From positions 150,961 to 214,960 of the forward strand of contig JARVJP010000011.1 of NCBI GenBank assembly GCA_029776065.1: DNA of 64,000 nucleotides, in the 5' to 3' direction. A program made the translations under genes and the position numbers. The stretch comes from Nitrososphaeria archaeon. Its GTDB lineage: Archaea > Thermoproteota > Nitrososphaeria > JACIWG01. A model generated the notes under the pieces. That model searched no databases. It was not told where the DNA came from and worked only from the letters and a program-made list of their open reading frames with translations. Below are positions 24,944 through 34,116 of this stretch, piece by piece; position 1 is the stretch's first letter; every line of letters begins with the position of its first letter.

Positions 24944-26291
24944 GGATCTCTTTTACCCCTTCCGTTATCCATCTTCTACTATCTGCTTTAACCTCCCTTC
25001 CTAATAGAATTTTCCCGTTGTTTTTTAATGGTTCTACTATCTTTTTTGATACACCGTATTTTGTCGGGTCTTTGAGAATCTCTCTTGCAAATGATGTGTT
25101 TGTTGTTATGTTCCTGTTTTTTAGTGCGCAAATCCTTCCATCTTCATTTATCCACATTAAAACTGATATATCCTTATTTTTGGATGTGAATTTATTAGTG
25201 TTTTCCTTCTCGAATGCATAAGGCCCGTGCCTTATCTCATATTTTGGAATGTTGTTTTCTTCGAATAGAAAGATGAATGCACTTGCATCCTTGTCGTTGC
25301 TTACCGCGAGCGACCTGACTATTTTAAAGCCGTAGTTTTCAAAATGTTTTGCCAGGCTTTTAACTGTGTGGTTGAGCATACCCCATAGTATGTCAACACT
25401 CATCTCTTTGTGTTCAAAGTAAATAGCTAAAAGGTTCTCTAATAAAGGTGAAGTTAATGCTCTTGTCTCTACCCTTTTCCCAATAAAGTACTCTATCTTA
25501 GGGGTTTTGAGTAAGCTTCTACAGGCGATAATGAATCTGGAAAACGTCTTTATAGATAATGCTTTCCCTAAGTTTCTGTTCACATCTACAGGGTCCGTTA
25601 TTATCAGTTTGTCGTTTATGAATTGCTCCTTCGCATTTTCCACCTGTTCTAGGTCTGTAATTACTATTGGAAGTCTCCATTCCGACGCACTTGTCACCAA
25701 ATCTTTGAAGGATTTAAAACGGAATATCAGTACTTCACACATGTATCCGCTAAACCCTCCAACTTTGATCTCCGCTCCATAGATCCCAGCTACCTTCATA
25801 AACTTCTTTAGAATTCGAACATCACTCTTTTGTTCTTGTGTTAGATTTTTCTTCATAAATTCGAGGTGGTATGGTGAGCGGTCTGCAGCAGTAAGCCATC
25901 GCCCTTTTGCTACGTTATAGCATGGGACAACATTCACCCTTATGCCATCAACGTACGTTTCTACATATGGGTGCTCTGCATACCTGATTATAAGGTTTCC
26001 CCTCCCAAATACTTTAGATGCTGTCTCGAAGCTATCCTGTTCTAGGTCTGTTTTAGAAGCATTAAGGGGATATCTAAGGAATATGTCAATATCCGCTTCT
26101 GATGGTAGCCAGGTATCTCTAGCGAACGAGCCTCCTGAAATGACTTCTGGTTTGAAGGGGCTTGAAAGCGAATTTTGCTTGATCGATTCGATCACAGTTT
26201 CCGCTACTCTTCCCGCCTTTTCCACTTCTAACTTATTTGGGGTTGTAAGCCTTCTAGCCTCTTTTAAAAGTTCATCAAGCAAGGATATCAC
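24912..26291 (-). CDS. cca: CCA-adding tRNA nucleotidyltransferase, class I archaeal
   Basis: Adds the CCA end to tRNAs without a template. The nucleotidyltransferase signature GGSFARDTWLPSEADIDIFL is near residue 50, giving the catalytic carboxylates in DID, and the rest of the 459 aa matches the archaeal class I layout of central, body and tail domains. The need is real here, because two of the three tRNA genes in the window (Pro, Arg) lack an encoded CCA. It overlaps thpR by 4 nt. Confidence 0.95.
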   Translation of the reverse strand: MISLLDELLKEARRLTTPNKLEVEKAGRVAETVIESIKQNSLSSPFKPEVISGGSFARDTWLPSEADIDIFLRYPLNASKTDLEQDSFETASKVFGRGNLIIRYAEHPYVETYVDGIRVNVVPCYNVAKGRWLTAADRSPYHLEFMKKNLTQEQKSDVRILKKFMKVAGIYGAEIKVGGFSGYMCEVLIFRFKSFKDLVTSASEWRLPIVITDLEQVENAKEQFINDKLIITDPVDVNRNLGKALSIKTFSRFIIACRSLLKTPKIEYFIGKRVETRALTSPLLENLLAIYFEHKEMSVDILWGMLNHTVKSLAKHFENYGFKIVRSLAVSNDKDASAFIFLFEENNIPKYEIRHGPYAFEKENTNKFTSKNKDISVLMWINEDGRICALKNRNITTNTSFAREILKDPTKYGVSKKIVEPLKNNGKILLGREVKADSRRWITEGVKEILEPTDQNYLS

Positions 26292-26848
26292 TCACCGATG
26301 ACTACTAAGTCGGTGTATATCGGTCCACTGGGTGTGAGTAAACTTTTTTTGATCTTTAATTTCGACATCACATCATAGCCAAATACTTCATTCTGTCTTT
26401 GTCTAAGTGCAGCAGAAAGTTCATTTTTATTCAAACCGCTTTTTACTCTCATTATAGTTAAATGTGGATCAAATCTGTTGCCCGCAGGGAATCCCACTTT
26501 TGCAAGGCGTGATTCAACTTCTTTCCATAAAGAAATCATAGCCTTTGAAGAGTGTTCATCAACCCCAACCCAGATAACGTTAATTCGCGAGAGGGATGGA
26601 AAGGCTCCTAACCCCTTGTATAAGACTTTAATCGGCTCAAACCTTAAATCAGAAAGGCTCTGATTCACGCTTTCCAACTTAGATTCATCAATCTCACCTA
26701 GAAACTTTATAGTAAAGTGTAAGTTTTCTGGTTCAACAGGTTTCGCTTCGATTCTAAGGGCTAGAAGCTCTTTCTGGGTCTCCACTATCTTAGCTCTTAC
26801 CTGCTCATTCTCCAAGTCTAAAGCAATGAACGTCCTTATTGAAGTCAT
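26288..26848 (-). CDS. thpR: RNA 2',3'-cyclic phosphodiesterase (2H family)
   Basis: 186-aa two-histidine phosphoesterase of the LigT/ThpR family that opens 2',3'-cyclic phosphates on RNA ends. The two HxT motifs are HFTIKF (His44) and HLTIMR (about residue 129). It is the first gene of an operon with cca and a kinase, an RNA-end processing context. An inverted repeat at 26873-26889 lies between it and the divergent UPF0200 gene. Confidence 0.9.
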   Translation of the reverse strand: MTSIRTFIALDLENEQVRAKIVETQKELLALRIEAKPVEPENLHFTIKFLGEIDESKLESVNQSLSDLRFEPIKVLYKGLGAFPSLSRINVIWVGVDEHSSKAMISLWKEVESRLAKVGFPAGNRFDPHLTIMRVKSGLNKNELSAALRQRQNEVFGYDVMSKLKIKKSLLTPSGPIYTDLVVIGE

Positions 26849-26872
26849 TCAACAATCCAATATAATATCTTG

Positions 26873-26889
26873 TTGATAAGTATTATCAA
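26873..26889. promoter_or_regulatory. 17-bp perfect inverted repeat between thpR and UPF0200 genes
   Basis: TTGATAA-GTA-TTATCAA lies in the 72-nt divergent gap. It is immediately upstream of the AGTATAATTTAG TATA-like box serving the rightward gene and over the likely upstream promoter element of the leftward thpR operon, so it could regulate both. Operator role is inferred. Confidence 0.4.
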
Positions 26890-26920
26890 AAAGTATAATT
26901 TAGATAGTGTAGAGGTGATA

Positions 26921-27487
26921 GTGTGCAATAGTTTGGGAAAGAAGTTCATTATATGCGTCACCGGTCTTCCTGGTTCTGGGAAGACTACTGTTTCACACGA
27001 AGTCGAAAGAATGGGTTTCTACTACTTGAATTTAGGCGATATTGTTAGGGAGGAAACAAGGCTAAGAGGATATGAATTAACTGATGCGAATTGCGGTATA
27101 GTGATGCTGGATCTGAGAGAAAAGTATGGCCCACAGGCAATAGCTCAGATGTCTCTCAAGAGCCTTCCTGAGGAAGGATTGATCGTTGTCGACGGCATCA
27201 GAAGTGTATCTGAAGTTCAAGTCTTTAAGACTGTAGGGAAGACAAAGCTCCTAGCAATACACGCTTCACCCACAAGGAGGTTTGAAATGTTAGCGTCAAG
27301 GAGGAGGTCTGACGCACCTTTAACAAGGGAAGAGTTTGATATCAGAGATAAAAGGGAGTTAGAGGTAGGAGTAGGTAACGCCATCGCACTCGCCGATGAA
27401 ATTGTTGTTAATCACTCTACAATAGAATCTTTGATAGAGAACGTCAGACAACTAGTTATTAAGTGGCTCAAGGAGGTTGATTTTTAA
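26921..27487 (+). CDS. UPF0200 family nucleotide kinase-like protein
   Basis: P-loop protein with CVTGLPGSGKTTVS near the N-terminus, a NLGDIVREET segment, VVDGIRSVSEV and a basic RRRSD lid region. This is the archaeal UPF0200 family, related to dephospho-CoA kinase and adenylate kinases, with unknown substrate. The frame is open from TTG 26870, but GTG 26921 sits 25 nt after a TATA-like box and is preferred as a leaderless start. It is followed by its usual partner UPF0201. Confidence 0.8.
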   Translation: MCNSLGKKFIICVTGLPGSGKTTVSHEVERMGFYYLNLGDIVREETRLRGYELTDANCGIVMLDLREKYGPQAIAQMSLKSLPEEGLIVVDGIRSVSEVQVFKTVGKTKLLAIHASPTRRFEMLASRRRSDAPLTREEFDIRDKRELEVGVGNAIALADEIVVNHSTIESLIENVRQLVIKWLKEVDF

Positions 27488-27513
27488 CGTATATCCCAAA
27501 GCTTGATACAACT

Positions 27514-27918
27514 GTGAGCGTTCAAATAAGCGCAAAGGTGCATGCGTCCGAATCTAGTTCAAAAGTTTCTAAGGCAATAGAGAACGTGTCAGGTGGTGTT
27601 AAGCCAATTAAGGTGGAAGAAGAGGGCTTCATAGTATTCACATACGATTCAGAAACGGCTTTGCATAACCTTTTCAGGAAGATCAGGGAACGACAGGTTC
27701 TCTCCGTAGTAAGGAGACTTCTTCTTAATGGCATGGTAGGTGACACAACAACAATAATGATCAACAAACAAGTAGCTTTCTCAGGAAGGATCGTGTTATG
27801 CGAAGAAGAGGAAGAGTCGCCCTTAGGCCCTATCTATTTAAAGATAAAAAGTCCTAACATTAATAAAGTCATAGACTGGTTAGCTGGATTAGATAATTTG
27901 GAGCGAAGAAGGGAGTGA
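27514..27918 (+). CDS. UPF0201 RNA-binding-domain protein
   Basis: 134-aa archaeal protein of the UPF0201 family (COG1325-type fold), often adjacent or fused to UPF0200. It begins with VSVQISAKVHASES and has LFRKIRERQVLSVVRRLLL in the middle and SPLGPIYLKI near the end. Start is GTG 27514, 26 nt after the UPF0200 stop. The role is thought to be RNA binding; no catalytic residues are evident. Confidence 0.8.
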   Translation: MSVQISAKVHASESSSKVSKAIENVSGGVKPIKVEEEGFIVFTYDSETALHNLFRKIRERQVLSVVRRLLLNGMVGDTTTIMINKQVAFSGRIVLCEEEEESPLGPIYLKIKSPNINKVIDWLAGLDNLERRRE

Positions 27919-27925
27919 AGACCGA

Positions 27926-28717
27926 TTGCAGGTTGTCTCTCTATCTACTCTATTTCTATGGTCTAAACCGATCGAATCTGTCATAGACGTGCTCATAAGG
28001 AAGATGGATGCAGATGAAGGGCCTGACGCATGGGATTTGATCGATGATGAAAGTTATGGACTTACAAAGGACAACTTAAAGAAGTACAGCGAGCTTGCTT
28101 GTTCAGGTATTAAATACACGGTTCACTGTCCTCTTACTATCCACGACTATATACATCCGGATCGAAGCGTTAGAAAGAGGTGCGTAAACATTTTGAAGGA
28201 TTCGATGCTAAATGCTGTGGAACTTTCTCCTTTAACTTACGTCTTCCACCCAGCAGCTCTACCTACTAGATTGAAGAGGGATGATGTTAAAGACCTAAAC
28301 TTCGAATTTGTAGAAGAAATATATAGTTATGCGAAATCCATCGGCTTGAATGTCTTGATTGAGAACCACGTCGCGCATATGGACTTTATGATGAATAATA
28401 TAGAAGAATTTGATGAATTTTATAGAAAAACGAATTCAAGTATTATGATGGCATATGACGTAGGCCATGCAAATATAGATGGCAAAACTAAAGAATTTGT
28501 AGACAGATTTAGAAACAGGATCGGTGTTCTTCATGCGCATGATAACGATGGTAGAGCTGATCTTCATTTAGCAATAGGAGACGGAAACATAGACTGGTAT
28601 TACATCGTAAAAAGATTGAAAGAACGCGATTTTCAAGGCCCTTTTATCGTTGAAAGCATTTATGATCCTTTTAAGTCAGTTAAGATCCTTAGAAAGATTT
28701 TATCTGATACCTTTTGA
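27926..28717 (+). CDS. Sugar phosphate isomerase/epimerase-like TIM barrel
   Basis: 263-aa protein of the xylose-isomerase-like/AP-endonuclease-2 superfamily. Metal-site segments seen are YTVHCPL, FHPAAL, LIENHV, YDVGHANIDG, LHAHDNDG and FIVES at the end, in the order expected for the barrel. The start TTG 27926 is only 8 nt after UPF0201. It could be an isomerase, epimerase or endonuclease IV-like enzyme, and the sequence does not decide. Its end overlaps rnz by 29 nt, tail to tail. Confidence 0.75.
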   Translation: MQVVSLSTLFLWSKPIESVIDVLIRKMDADEGPDAWDLIDDESYGLTKDNLKKYSELACSGIKYTVHCPLTIHDYIHPDRSVRKRCVNILKDSMLNAVELSPLTYVFHPAALPTRLKRDDVKDLNFEFVEEIYSYAKSIGLNVLIENHVAHMDFMMNNIEEFDEFYRKTNSSIMMAYDVGHANIDGKTKEFVDRFRNRIGVLHAHDNDGRADLHLAIGDGNIDWYYIVKRLKERDFQGPFIVESIYDPFKSVKILRKILSDTF

Positions 28718-29642
28718 AAGGTTCCCCTGAATCTGGGTAAGGTACTTCGATAACTTCTAGGTCGTTCGCAACTACAACGTTACTGAAGTGCTTAGTTGCC
28801 TCGGCTTCTATTATGGAAGGATTATCGTACCTTGCGCTAAGATGGATTAGAGCCAGCATCTTCGCTCCGGCTTTAGCCCCTATTTTCGCGGCTTCAACTG
28901 AAGTAGAATGCATGTTTTCAACTGCCTTCTCGAAATCCTTATCAGAATAGGTTGCCTCAAAGATTAATAGGTCTGCTCCTTTAAAGAATTCAGAAAGCTT
29001 TCTGTTTGGGCGTGTGTCACCTGAAAACCCTAAGATTCGCCCTGGTCTGGGAGGTCCGAGAACCATATCTGGTTCAATAATCTTATTATTTAAAATGATT
29101 CTCTCCCCAGATTGTATTTTATGCCATAATGGTCCCTTTGGGATTCCAAGTTTACGAGCTTTATCGACATCGAATCTTCCAGGTCTTAGGCGCTCTTTTA
29201 ACAGATAGCTGTAACTTTTAATTAAATGATTCGCTCTAGTTGCGTAAACTTCATATTCTTTTTCTTGTAAGACTAAGCCTTCCTTTACCTCCTCTATTAA
29301 TAATTGGTATTGGAGTTTTATCTTCAAGTATTGCATAGCGGATCTTATAAAGCCCTTGATACCTCTGGGGCCATATATTTCAACAGGTCTTATCCTCTTT
29401 AACATACCCATTGTTTGAAGCAGGCCGATGATTCCTCCGACGTGGTCTCCGTGGAGATGCGTGATAATGATCTTCATCTTCCTACCAAAACCTATCTTAC
29501 TTAAGACCATCTGTCTTTGAGTCCCCTCTCCACAATCTATCATTATAACTTCGTCCTTTCTAAGAACTGCAATAGATGGAAAGCTTCTATTTGGTACAGG
29601 GATGGCTGAGGAAGTGCCTAGAAAGACGACCTTAAGGCTCAT
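28689..29642 (-). CDS. rnz: Ribonuclease Z (tRNA 3' endonuclease)
   Basis: Metallo-beta-lactamase-fold enzyme that cuts tRNA precursors after the discriminator base. The zinc motif THLHGDHVGG is near residue 60, GFSGDTRP gives the bridging Asp, and HLSARY is the last metal histidine region. At 317 aa it is the short single-domain form. Fits the local RNA-processing genes (cca, thpR). Confidence 0.93.
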   Translation of the reverse strand: MSLKVVFLGTSSAIPVPNRSFPSIAVLRKDEVIMIDCGEGTQRQMVLSKIGFGRKMKIIITHLHGDHVGGIIGLLQTMGMLKRIRPVEIYGPRGIKGFIRSAMQYLKIKLQYQLLIEEVKEGLVLQEKEYEVYATRANHLIKSYSYLLKERLRPGRFDVDKARKLGIPKGPLWHKIQSGERIILNNKIIEPDMVLGPPRPGRILGFSGDTRPNRKLSEFFKGADLLIFEATYSDKDFEKAVENMHSTSVEAAKIGAKAGAKMLALIHLSARYDNPSIIEAEATKHFSNVVVANDLEVIEVPYPDSGEPFKRYQIKSF

Positions 29643-29648
29643 CTGAGC

Positions 29649-30542
29649 TCATCCTAGAAGCTTTAAGTGATCTACTACCGCCTTTGACACATCTACCTTG
29701 CTATACTCTGTTTCTATCGTGTTTGATGCTATTAGTTTCGACACACCCGCTTTGCTCATCTTCTCAACCGAGTTAATGGTGAGTACGGGGTGAACACATA
29801 TAGCGATAACTTCTTTCACTTCATATTCATTTAGCACGTTTGCCGCTTTGACTATGGTTCCCCCTGTAGATATCATGTCATCAACGATGTAGGCTGTGGC
29901 TCCCTTGAGTTTTAATGGAGGTGGCTTGATCTTTACTTCTCCTGTTACTCTGTTTCTCTCCTTTTCGAAGACGCAGTACGGTCTGTTGACCAACTTCGCA
30001 AATGTTTCAACCCGTGCTGAGCTACCGAAGTCAGGTGAAACAATCACAGCTTCTGAGAGATCCTCCTTACTTAAAGTATAGTCTGCGAGGAAAGGTATTG
30101 CTGATACACTGAAAGCTGGGAAGGTAAAGAGCCCTAATCCTTCTACGTTGTGTATGTCCACCGTCACTAAACGTTTTACACCCATACTAGCCATCAGTTG
30201 GCCCACCACTTTTAAACTGACAACCTCCCCTGAAAGATATTCTCTATGCTGTCTAGCATATCCTAAGTACGGGCATATCGCATAAACAAAGGCCCCTGTC
30301 TCTGAAAGTTTTTTAGCTAGAAGCAAAAGTTGGACGAGATGGTGATCTACGGGGGGACTAAGAGTCTGTACGAGTAGGACCCTTTTACCCTTTACATCGG
30401 ACACTATTCTGAAGTAGTTTTCTCCATCAGGGAACTCTTTAAACTCTAGATCAGCGATATCACACCCCATTTGTTTAGCCATCGATCTTGCAAAGCTTAT
30501 AGAAGAAGGGCCTGGAAGTATTACAAAGTCTTGGTTGCTCAT
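29649..30542 (-). CDS. prs: Ribose-phosphate pyrophosphokinase
   Basis: Makes PRPP from ribose 5-phosphate and ATP. The nucleotide/metal region YLGYARQHRE, the VSPDFGSSAR loop and the PRPP-binding motif VDDMISTGGT are all present; about 297 aa. ATG 30542 is preferred over the TTG-type start 18 nt upstream because MSNQDFVILPG is the natural N-terminus. It is 6 nt upstream of rnz. Confidence 0.93.
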   Translation of the reverse strand: MSNQDFVILPGPSSISFARSMAKQMGCDIADLEFKEFPDGENYFRIVSDVKGKRVLLVQTLSPPVDHHLVQLLLLAKKLSETGAFVYAICPYLGYARQHREYLSGEVVSLKVVGQLMASMGVKRLVTVDIHNVEGLGLFTFPAFSVSAIPFLADYTLSKEDLSEAVIVSPDFGSSARVETFAKLVNRPYCVFEKERNRVTGEVKIKPPPLKLKGATAYIVDDMISTGGTIVKAANVLNEYEVKEVIAICVHPVLTINSVEKMSKAGVSKLIASNTIETEYSKVDVSKAVVDHLKLLG

Positions 30543-30586
30543 AGATACCCATATAAACAACTATAGGTCTAATTAAGTGTTAATGT

Positions 30587-31627
30587 ATGATAAAGGAAGC
30601 AGAATGTTATGATAAGATAGATGACAACACTGTAAGATGCTATTTATGCCCAAAATATTGTATAATTAAAGAGGGCCAAACTGGATTTTGTAAGGTAAGG
30701 GAAAATAGAGGTGGTCGTTTATACACATTAATATATGGTGAGTCATCAAACCAATCTGTTGATGCTATCGAAAAAAGAGCGTTTTTCCACTTCTTCCCGG
30801 GTTGCCAGACCTTCTCTATATCTTCTATCGGGTGCTCTTTAACATGCCCATGGTGTCAATATTACAGCATTTCTCAAACAGAAGTAGGTAGCCAAGTGAC
30901 TTTTGAGATAACTCCCCAAGAAGTTGTTAACTTGGCCAAAAAGTATGGTGCCGCCTCGATATGTTATACACACAATGAACCAATAATGTGGTATGAGTTC
31001 ATAAAGGATGTTTCCAATCTCTCTAAAGGTGAAGGTATAAAGAACGTACTAGTCACAAACGGTTACATAACGCTTGAAGCATTAAAAAGGCTTGTTGAAT
31101 ACATCGACGCAGTTAACATTAAGGTAATGGGTTTCTCCGAAGAATTCTACAGAGACTATTGTAAAGGCGAACTCACCCCAATCCTAGACGCTTCAAAATA
31201 CCTTGTTAAAAATGGTGTGCACGTCGAGCTCTCCTACTTGGTGATACCTCTACTTAATGATTCCAGCGAAGAAGTAGGAAAGTTCATAGACTGGGTCGTA
31301 AACGAGCTTAAGGTTGATATTCCAGTTCACTTTATCCGTTTCTTTCCTGTCTATAAGTTGGCTGATCGTCCTCCCACACCTGCTGATACTTTAATGGGGA
31401 TTGCGAACACAGCTTACAAGAGGGGATTAGAGTATGTTTATGTCAACAACGTCTTCGTTGAAGGGTTAGAGGACACGCACTGCCCGAGGTGTCGAACTCT
31501 ATTGATTACAAGGTATAGTTCAACTTTTGTTAACGCGAACTTAACAGAGAAGAATGAATGCCCCAGCTGTGGTCTAAAAATTCCAATAATAGGTAAACCA
31601 AAGGCGTCTCCACCAAAGCTGTATTGA
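30587..31627 (+). CDS. Radical SAM enzyme of the AmmeMemoRadiSam type
   Basis: 346-aa PflA-like protein with standard CX3CX2C in IGCSLTCPWCQYYSIS and an N-terminal CYLCPKYC segment. The C-terminal tail carries two CxxC pairs, THCPRCRTLLITRY and CPSCGLKIP, the zinc-ribbon-like tail typical of radical SAM enzymes found with Memo and AMMECR1. Those partners are not in this window. The substrate of the system is unknown. Confidence 0.8.
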   Translation: MIKEAECYDKIDDNTVRCYLCPKYCIIKEGQTGFCKVRENRGGRLYTLIYGESSNQSVDAIEKRAFFHFFPGCQTFSISSIGCSLTCPWCQYYSISQTEVGSQVTFEITPQEVVNLAKKYGAASICYTHNEPIMWYEFIKDVSNLSKGEGIKNVLVTNGYITLEALKRLVEYIDAVNIKVMGFSEEFYRDYCKGELTPILDASKYLVKNGVHVELSYLVIPLLNDSSEEVGKFIDWVVNELKVDIPVHFIRFFPVYKLADRPPTPADTLMGIANTAYKRGLEYVYVNNVFVEGLEDTHCPRCRTLLITRYSSTFVNANLTEKNECPSCGLKIPIIGKPKASPPKLY

Positions 31628-31637
31628 TCTAATTTGT

Positions 31638-32786
31638 TTAGAGTTTTAGGCAGGGTTCACCTTTATCCATAACTAGTCTTCCATCAACATAAAGTTGCCC
31701 ATTCCCCATGAACTTTACCATATCAAGATGTGAGGATGCTTTGTTCTTTCCATGGTATGAACCTGTGTTGTTTCCTATAGCAATATGAATAGTTCGATAG
31801 ATCTTCTCATCAACTATTATGCTCCCATATGTGTACTGAGCACCAGGGTTACACCCTATTCCCAATTCTGCGATACGGTCTTTTTCTCCCGTATTCGCAT
31901 CTAAAAATTTTGCGAAATTCTCCTCACCCTTCTCTGCTTTGTATCCGCTGACTTTCCCATTTTCAAATGTAAGCCATAACGACTTAGCTCTTCCAAAGCC
32001 CGTTATAGTTACATCGTCAAAAAAGATTTTTCCATTCGCAGTGTCTTCAATAGGGGCAATAAAGACTTCTCCAGAGGGTATGTTTAATCCTACATCTCCA
32101 TTCAATATATCCTCGTCTGAGACTATTCCGTCGTCGACAAGAATTCTCCTACCTTTTATACTAAATGATAGGTCTGTCCCATCTGTTGCCTTGATTTCCA
32201 CTATATCGTGCCCTAAGAATGCTTCATAATAGTATCTACAAAGTTTTATCATCTTTTCTGAAAACGATTCCATTATGCTATTGAAGAAGATATTTCTAAA
32301 ACGTCTAAGAGGTATCCCAAAGCTTTTTGCCGTTCCTGGTAAAGGCCATCCAAAATATAGCCATCGCACCCTTCTGTTGTCTAGAATTTCTCTTAACTTT
32401 TGAATATTAGGTGCGTCTATCTTCATTTTATCTTTCACATCTATAGACCAACTTGGGTTATCGTGCTCGCCGATGAATATGTTGACATCTATTGTTTCTA
32501 CGATGGCTTTGGTCATCGGGTTGATCTTGCTAAGAGACTCCTCTGGGGTCAGTTGGTAGCGAAGCCTCGTTCTCTCATCACTTTGGTAAACTAAGGTTGT
32601 ATAGGCTCCAACCTTCCAACACTCCTCTTCAACTATTTGAGCGAACTTGTAGCAAGTGGGATCTGTTGGATTACATATTATTCTGACTGACTCAAAATTT
32701 CCATCAGGCCTTTTACCTATCCTCAGACTTTGATTGACAACTTTGTTTGCTAAATTTCTCATCATAGAAGTTTTAAGACTGTCCAT
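31638..32786 (-). CDS. M29-family metallo-aminopeptidase
   Basis: 382-aa exopeptidase of the thermophilic AmpS/aminopeptidase T family. Family segments seen are NIPSGEVFIAPIEDTANG, AELGIGCNPGA (a metal-ligand Glu), HIAIGNNTG and SSHLDMV with the last His/Asp ligands. It probably trims peptides in the cytoplasm, fitting the peptide-uptake gene at the right edge. It converges with the radical SAM gene with a 10-nt gap. Confidence 0.85.
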   Translation of the reverse strand: MDSLKTSMMRNLANKVVNQSLRIGKRPDGNFESVRIICNPTDPTCYKFAQIVEEECWKVGAYTTLVYQSDERTRLRYQLTPEESLSKINPMTKAIVETIDVNIFIGEHDNPSWSIDVKDKMKIDAPNIQKLREILDNRRVRWLYFGWPLPGTAKSFGIPLRRFRNIFFNSIMESFSEKMIKLCRYYYEAFLGHDIVEIKATDGTDLSFSIKGRRILVDDGIVSDEDILNGDVGLNIPSGEVFIAPIEDTANGKIFFDDVTITGFGRAKSLWLTFENGKVSGYKAEKGEENFAKFLDANTGEKDRIAELGIGCNPGAQYTYGSIIVDEKIYRTIHIAIGNNTGSYHGKNKASSHLDMVKFMGNGQLYVDGRLVMDKGEPCLKL

Positions 32787-32894
32787 GTTTAAAGCTCGAA
32801 ATAGCCTCGCTTAAAAGCGTTTTAACTTTCATTATTTCTTTATTAACTGATAAAGATTAAATAACATTGCTAAGTACATAGTTGGCAGGTTAAT

Positions 32895-33218
32895 ATGGCG
32901 GATGTTGTTGTACTTGATGACAAAACCTTTAATGGGAGCATAAAGGGTAAGAAAAACGTTCTTGTCTACTTTTGGGCACAATGGTGTAACCCTTGTAAAC
33001 ACATGTCTCCCATTGTCGAGAAGCTTGCCAAAAAATATGACGGTAAATTGTTGGTTGGGAAACTGGATGTTGGAACTTCACCTAGTATTTCTGCCAAATA
33101 CTCAATTTCTACCGTTCCAACGTTTATGTTCTTTAAAGATGGTAAAGTGGTTGACTGCCTAATTGGGGCAGTAGGAGAAAAAGGTTTAGACGGCATGCTA
33201 AAAGAGCATATCGATTAA
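32895..33218 (+). CDS. Thioredoxin with a CNPC active site
   Basis: 107-aa thioredoxin-fold protein. The redox site is Trp30-Cys31-Asn32-Pro33-Cys34, where classical thioredoxin has CGPC, and the cis-proline loop is STVPTFMFFKDG. The domain is complete and lacks a signal peptide, so it is cytoplasmic. Asn between the cysteines may change redox potential or partners. It could serve general disulfide reduction; no reductase is nearby. Confidence 0.9.
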   Translation: MADVVVLDDKTFNGSIKGKKNVLVYFWAQWCNPCKHMSPIVEKLAKKYDGKLLVGKLDVGTSPSISAKYSISTVPTFMFFKDGKVVDCLIGAVGEKGLDGMLKEHID

Positions 33219-33229
33219 TCTCTTAACCC

Positions 33230-33658
33230 TTAGAGATCAAGAAGAAACCTAAAGACGAATCTTCCGTCTTTCTTTTTTATCTCCATTAAATGATATGTTA
33301 CCGCTTTTACTTCTAACTTAGGGTTGTGTTTGCCATAAGTGAATGGTTCGCCGAGAGCCTTACCCTTTATTAAATAACCTTCATCCGTTTTCTCTAAAGA
33401 CACCTTAATCGACTTCGCCAAAAACTCTCCTGTAGATGATTTCACAAGAACCTCTTCAAGAAAGTTGTAAAGGAGAGATTCGAGATCGAATCCTTTTACC
33501 AGAAAGTCGTAAGATTCGGACTCTGAAATCGTCTTCAAATCCACCATTAAATCAACAACTGAAAGACCTGCTTTCTTGAAGCACTCCTCAAGATTCTCCC
33601 CGGTAACCTCAATATAGGCATCAGAGACATGATCAAGAACTTTATAGAAAGAGTGCAT
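33230..33658 (-). CDS. Archease
   Basis: 142-aa protein of the archease family, which activates the RNA ligase RtcB in tRNA splicing and RNA repair. Recognised from the beginning YKVLDHVSDAYIEVTG (Asp in a metal site), the LLYNFLEEVL core and VKAVTYHLMEI near the end. RtcB itself is not in the window. Its role matches the presence of an intron-containing tRNA-Pro at 24035. Confidence 0.9.
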   Translation of the reverse strand: MHSFYKVLDHVSDAYIEVTGENLEECFKKAGLSVVDLMVDLKTISESESYDFLVKGFDLESLLYNFLEEVLVKSSTGEFLAKSIKVSLEKTDEGYLIKGKALGEPFTYGKHNPKLEVKAVTYHLMEIKKKDGRFVFRFLLDL

Positions 33659-33730
33659 CTTGAACCAGAATGTTGAACATAGTATTTATATTTAAATAAT
33701 TAAAGATGTGAGGATAGAAAAAGTATGAAT

Positions 33731-33820
33731 GCCGGGATGGCAGAGTGGACCAATGCGCAGGCCTTGAGAGTCTGTCACTCCTCGTGGGTGGCGTGGGTTC
33801 AAATCCCACTCCCGGCGCCA
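33731..33820 (+). tRNA. tRNA-Ser (anticodon UGA)
   Basis: Class II tRNA. Acceptor GCCGGGA pairs with TCCCGGC, the anticodon stem is CAGGC/GTCTG with loop CTTGAGA, so bases 34-36 read TGA (serine). There is a long variable arm, T arm GTGGG-TTCAAAT-CCCAC, discriminator G, and an encoded CCA at 33818-33820. No intron. Confidence 0.92.
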
Positions 33821-34116
33821 TCTCTAGGAATAAGATCGTCTACAGTCATTTTATTAAATAGACTGAAATTGAACTGCTATCGGTGCGTCAAGGTGGAAAG
33901 GGATGAAGCGTTTGAACCATCGTTTTCTTCTTCATCTGAATCGAAATGGAATGTGGTCCTGTTTAATGTCTTAAAAAGTTCACCTAAAATTTAAACCCAT
34001 TTTTTCCTATCCATCTAAGAGTTGAAAGCAATCATATTGAATTTATAACTTAGTGATGTATATGTTTATAACTATATGTTAACTCAGCTCGAAAGTGGTT
34101 TAAAGGGTAATTAACG
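33821..34116. other. Intergenic region between tRNA-Ser and the P-type ATPase
   Basis: 296 bases. A 34-codon frame from GTG 33891 to 33994, after CAAGGTGG, has no recognisable product. A GTTTATAACTATATG stretch at about 34063 is the likely promoter for the ATPase at 34117. Nothing else is supported. Confidence 0.4.

Noticed and set aside
30587..31627. A complete AmmeMemoRadiSam system
   Set aside because: Only the radical SAM component is present; Memo and AMMECR1 proteins are not encoded in this window.
33725..33994. 89-codon frame through tRNA-Ser
   Set aside because: The first half is the tRNA gene itself, so the frame is accidental.
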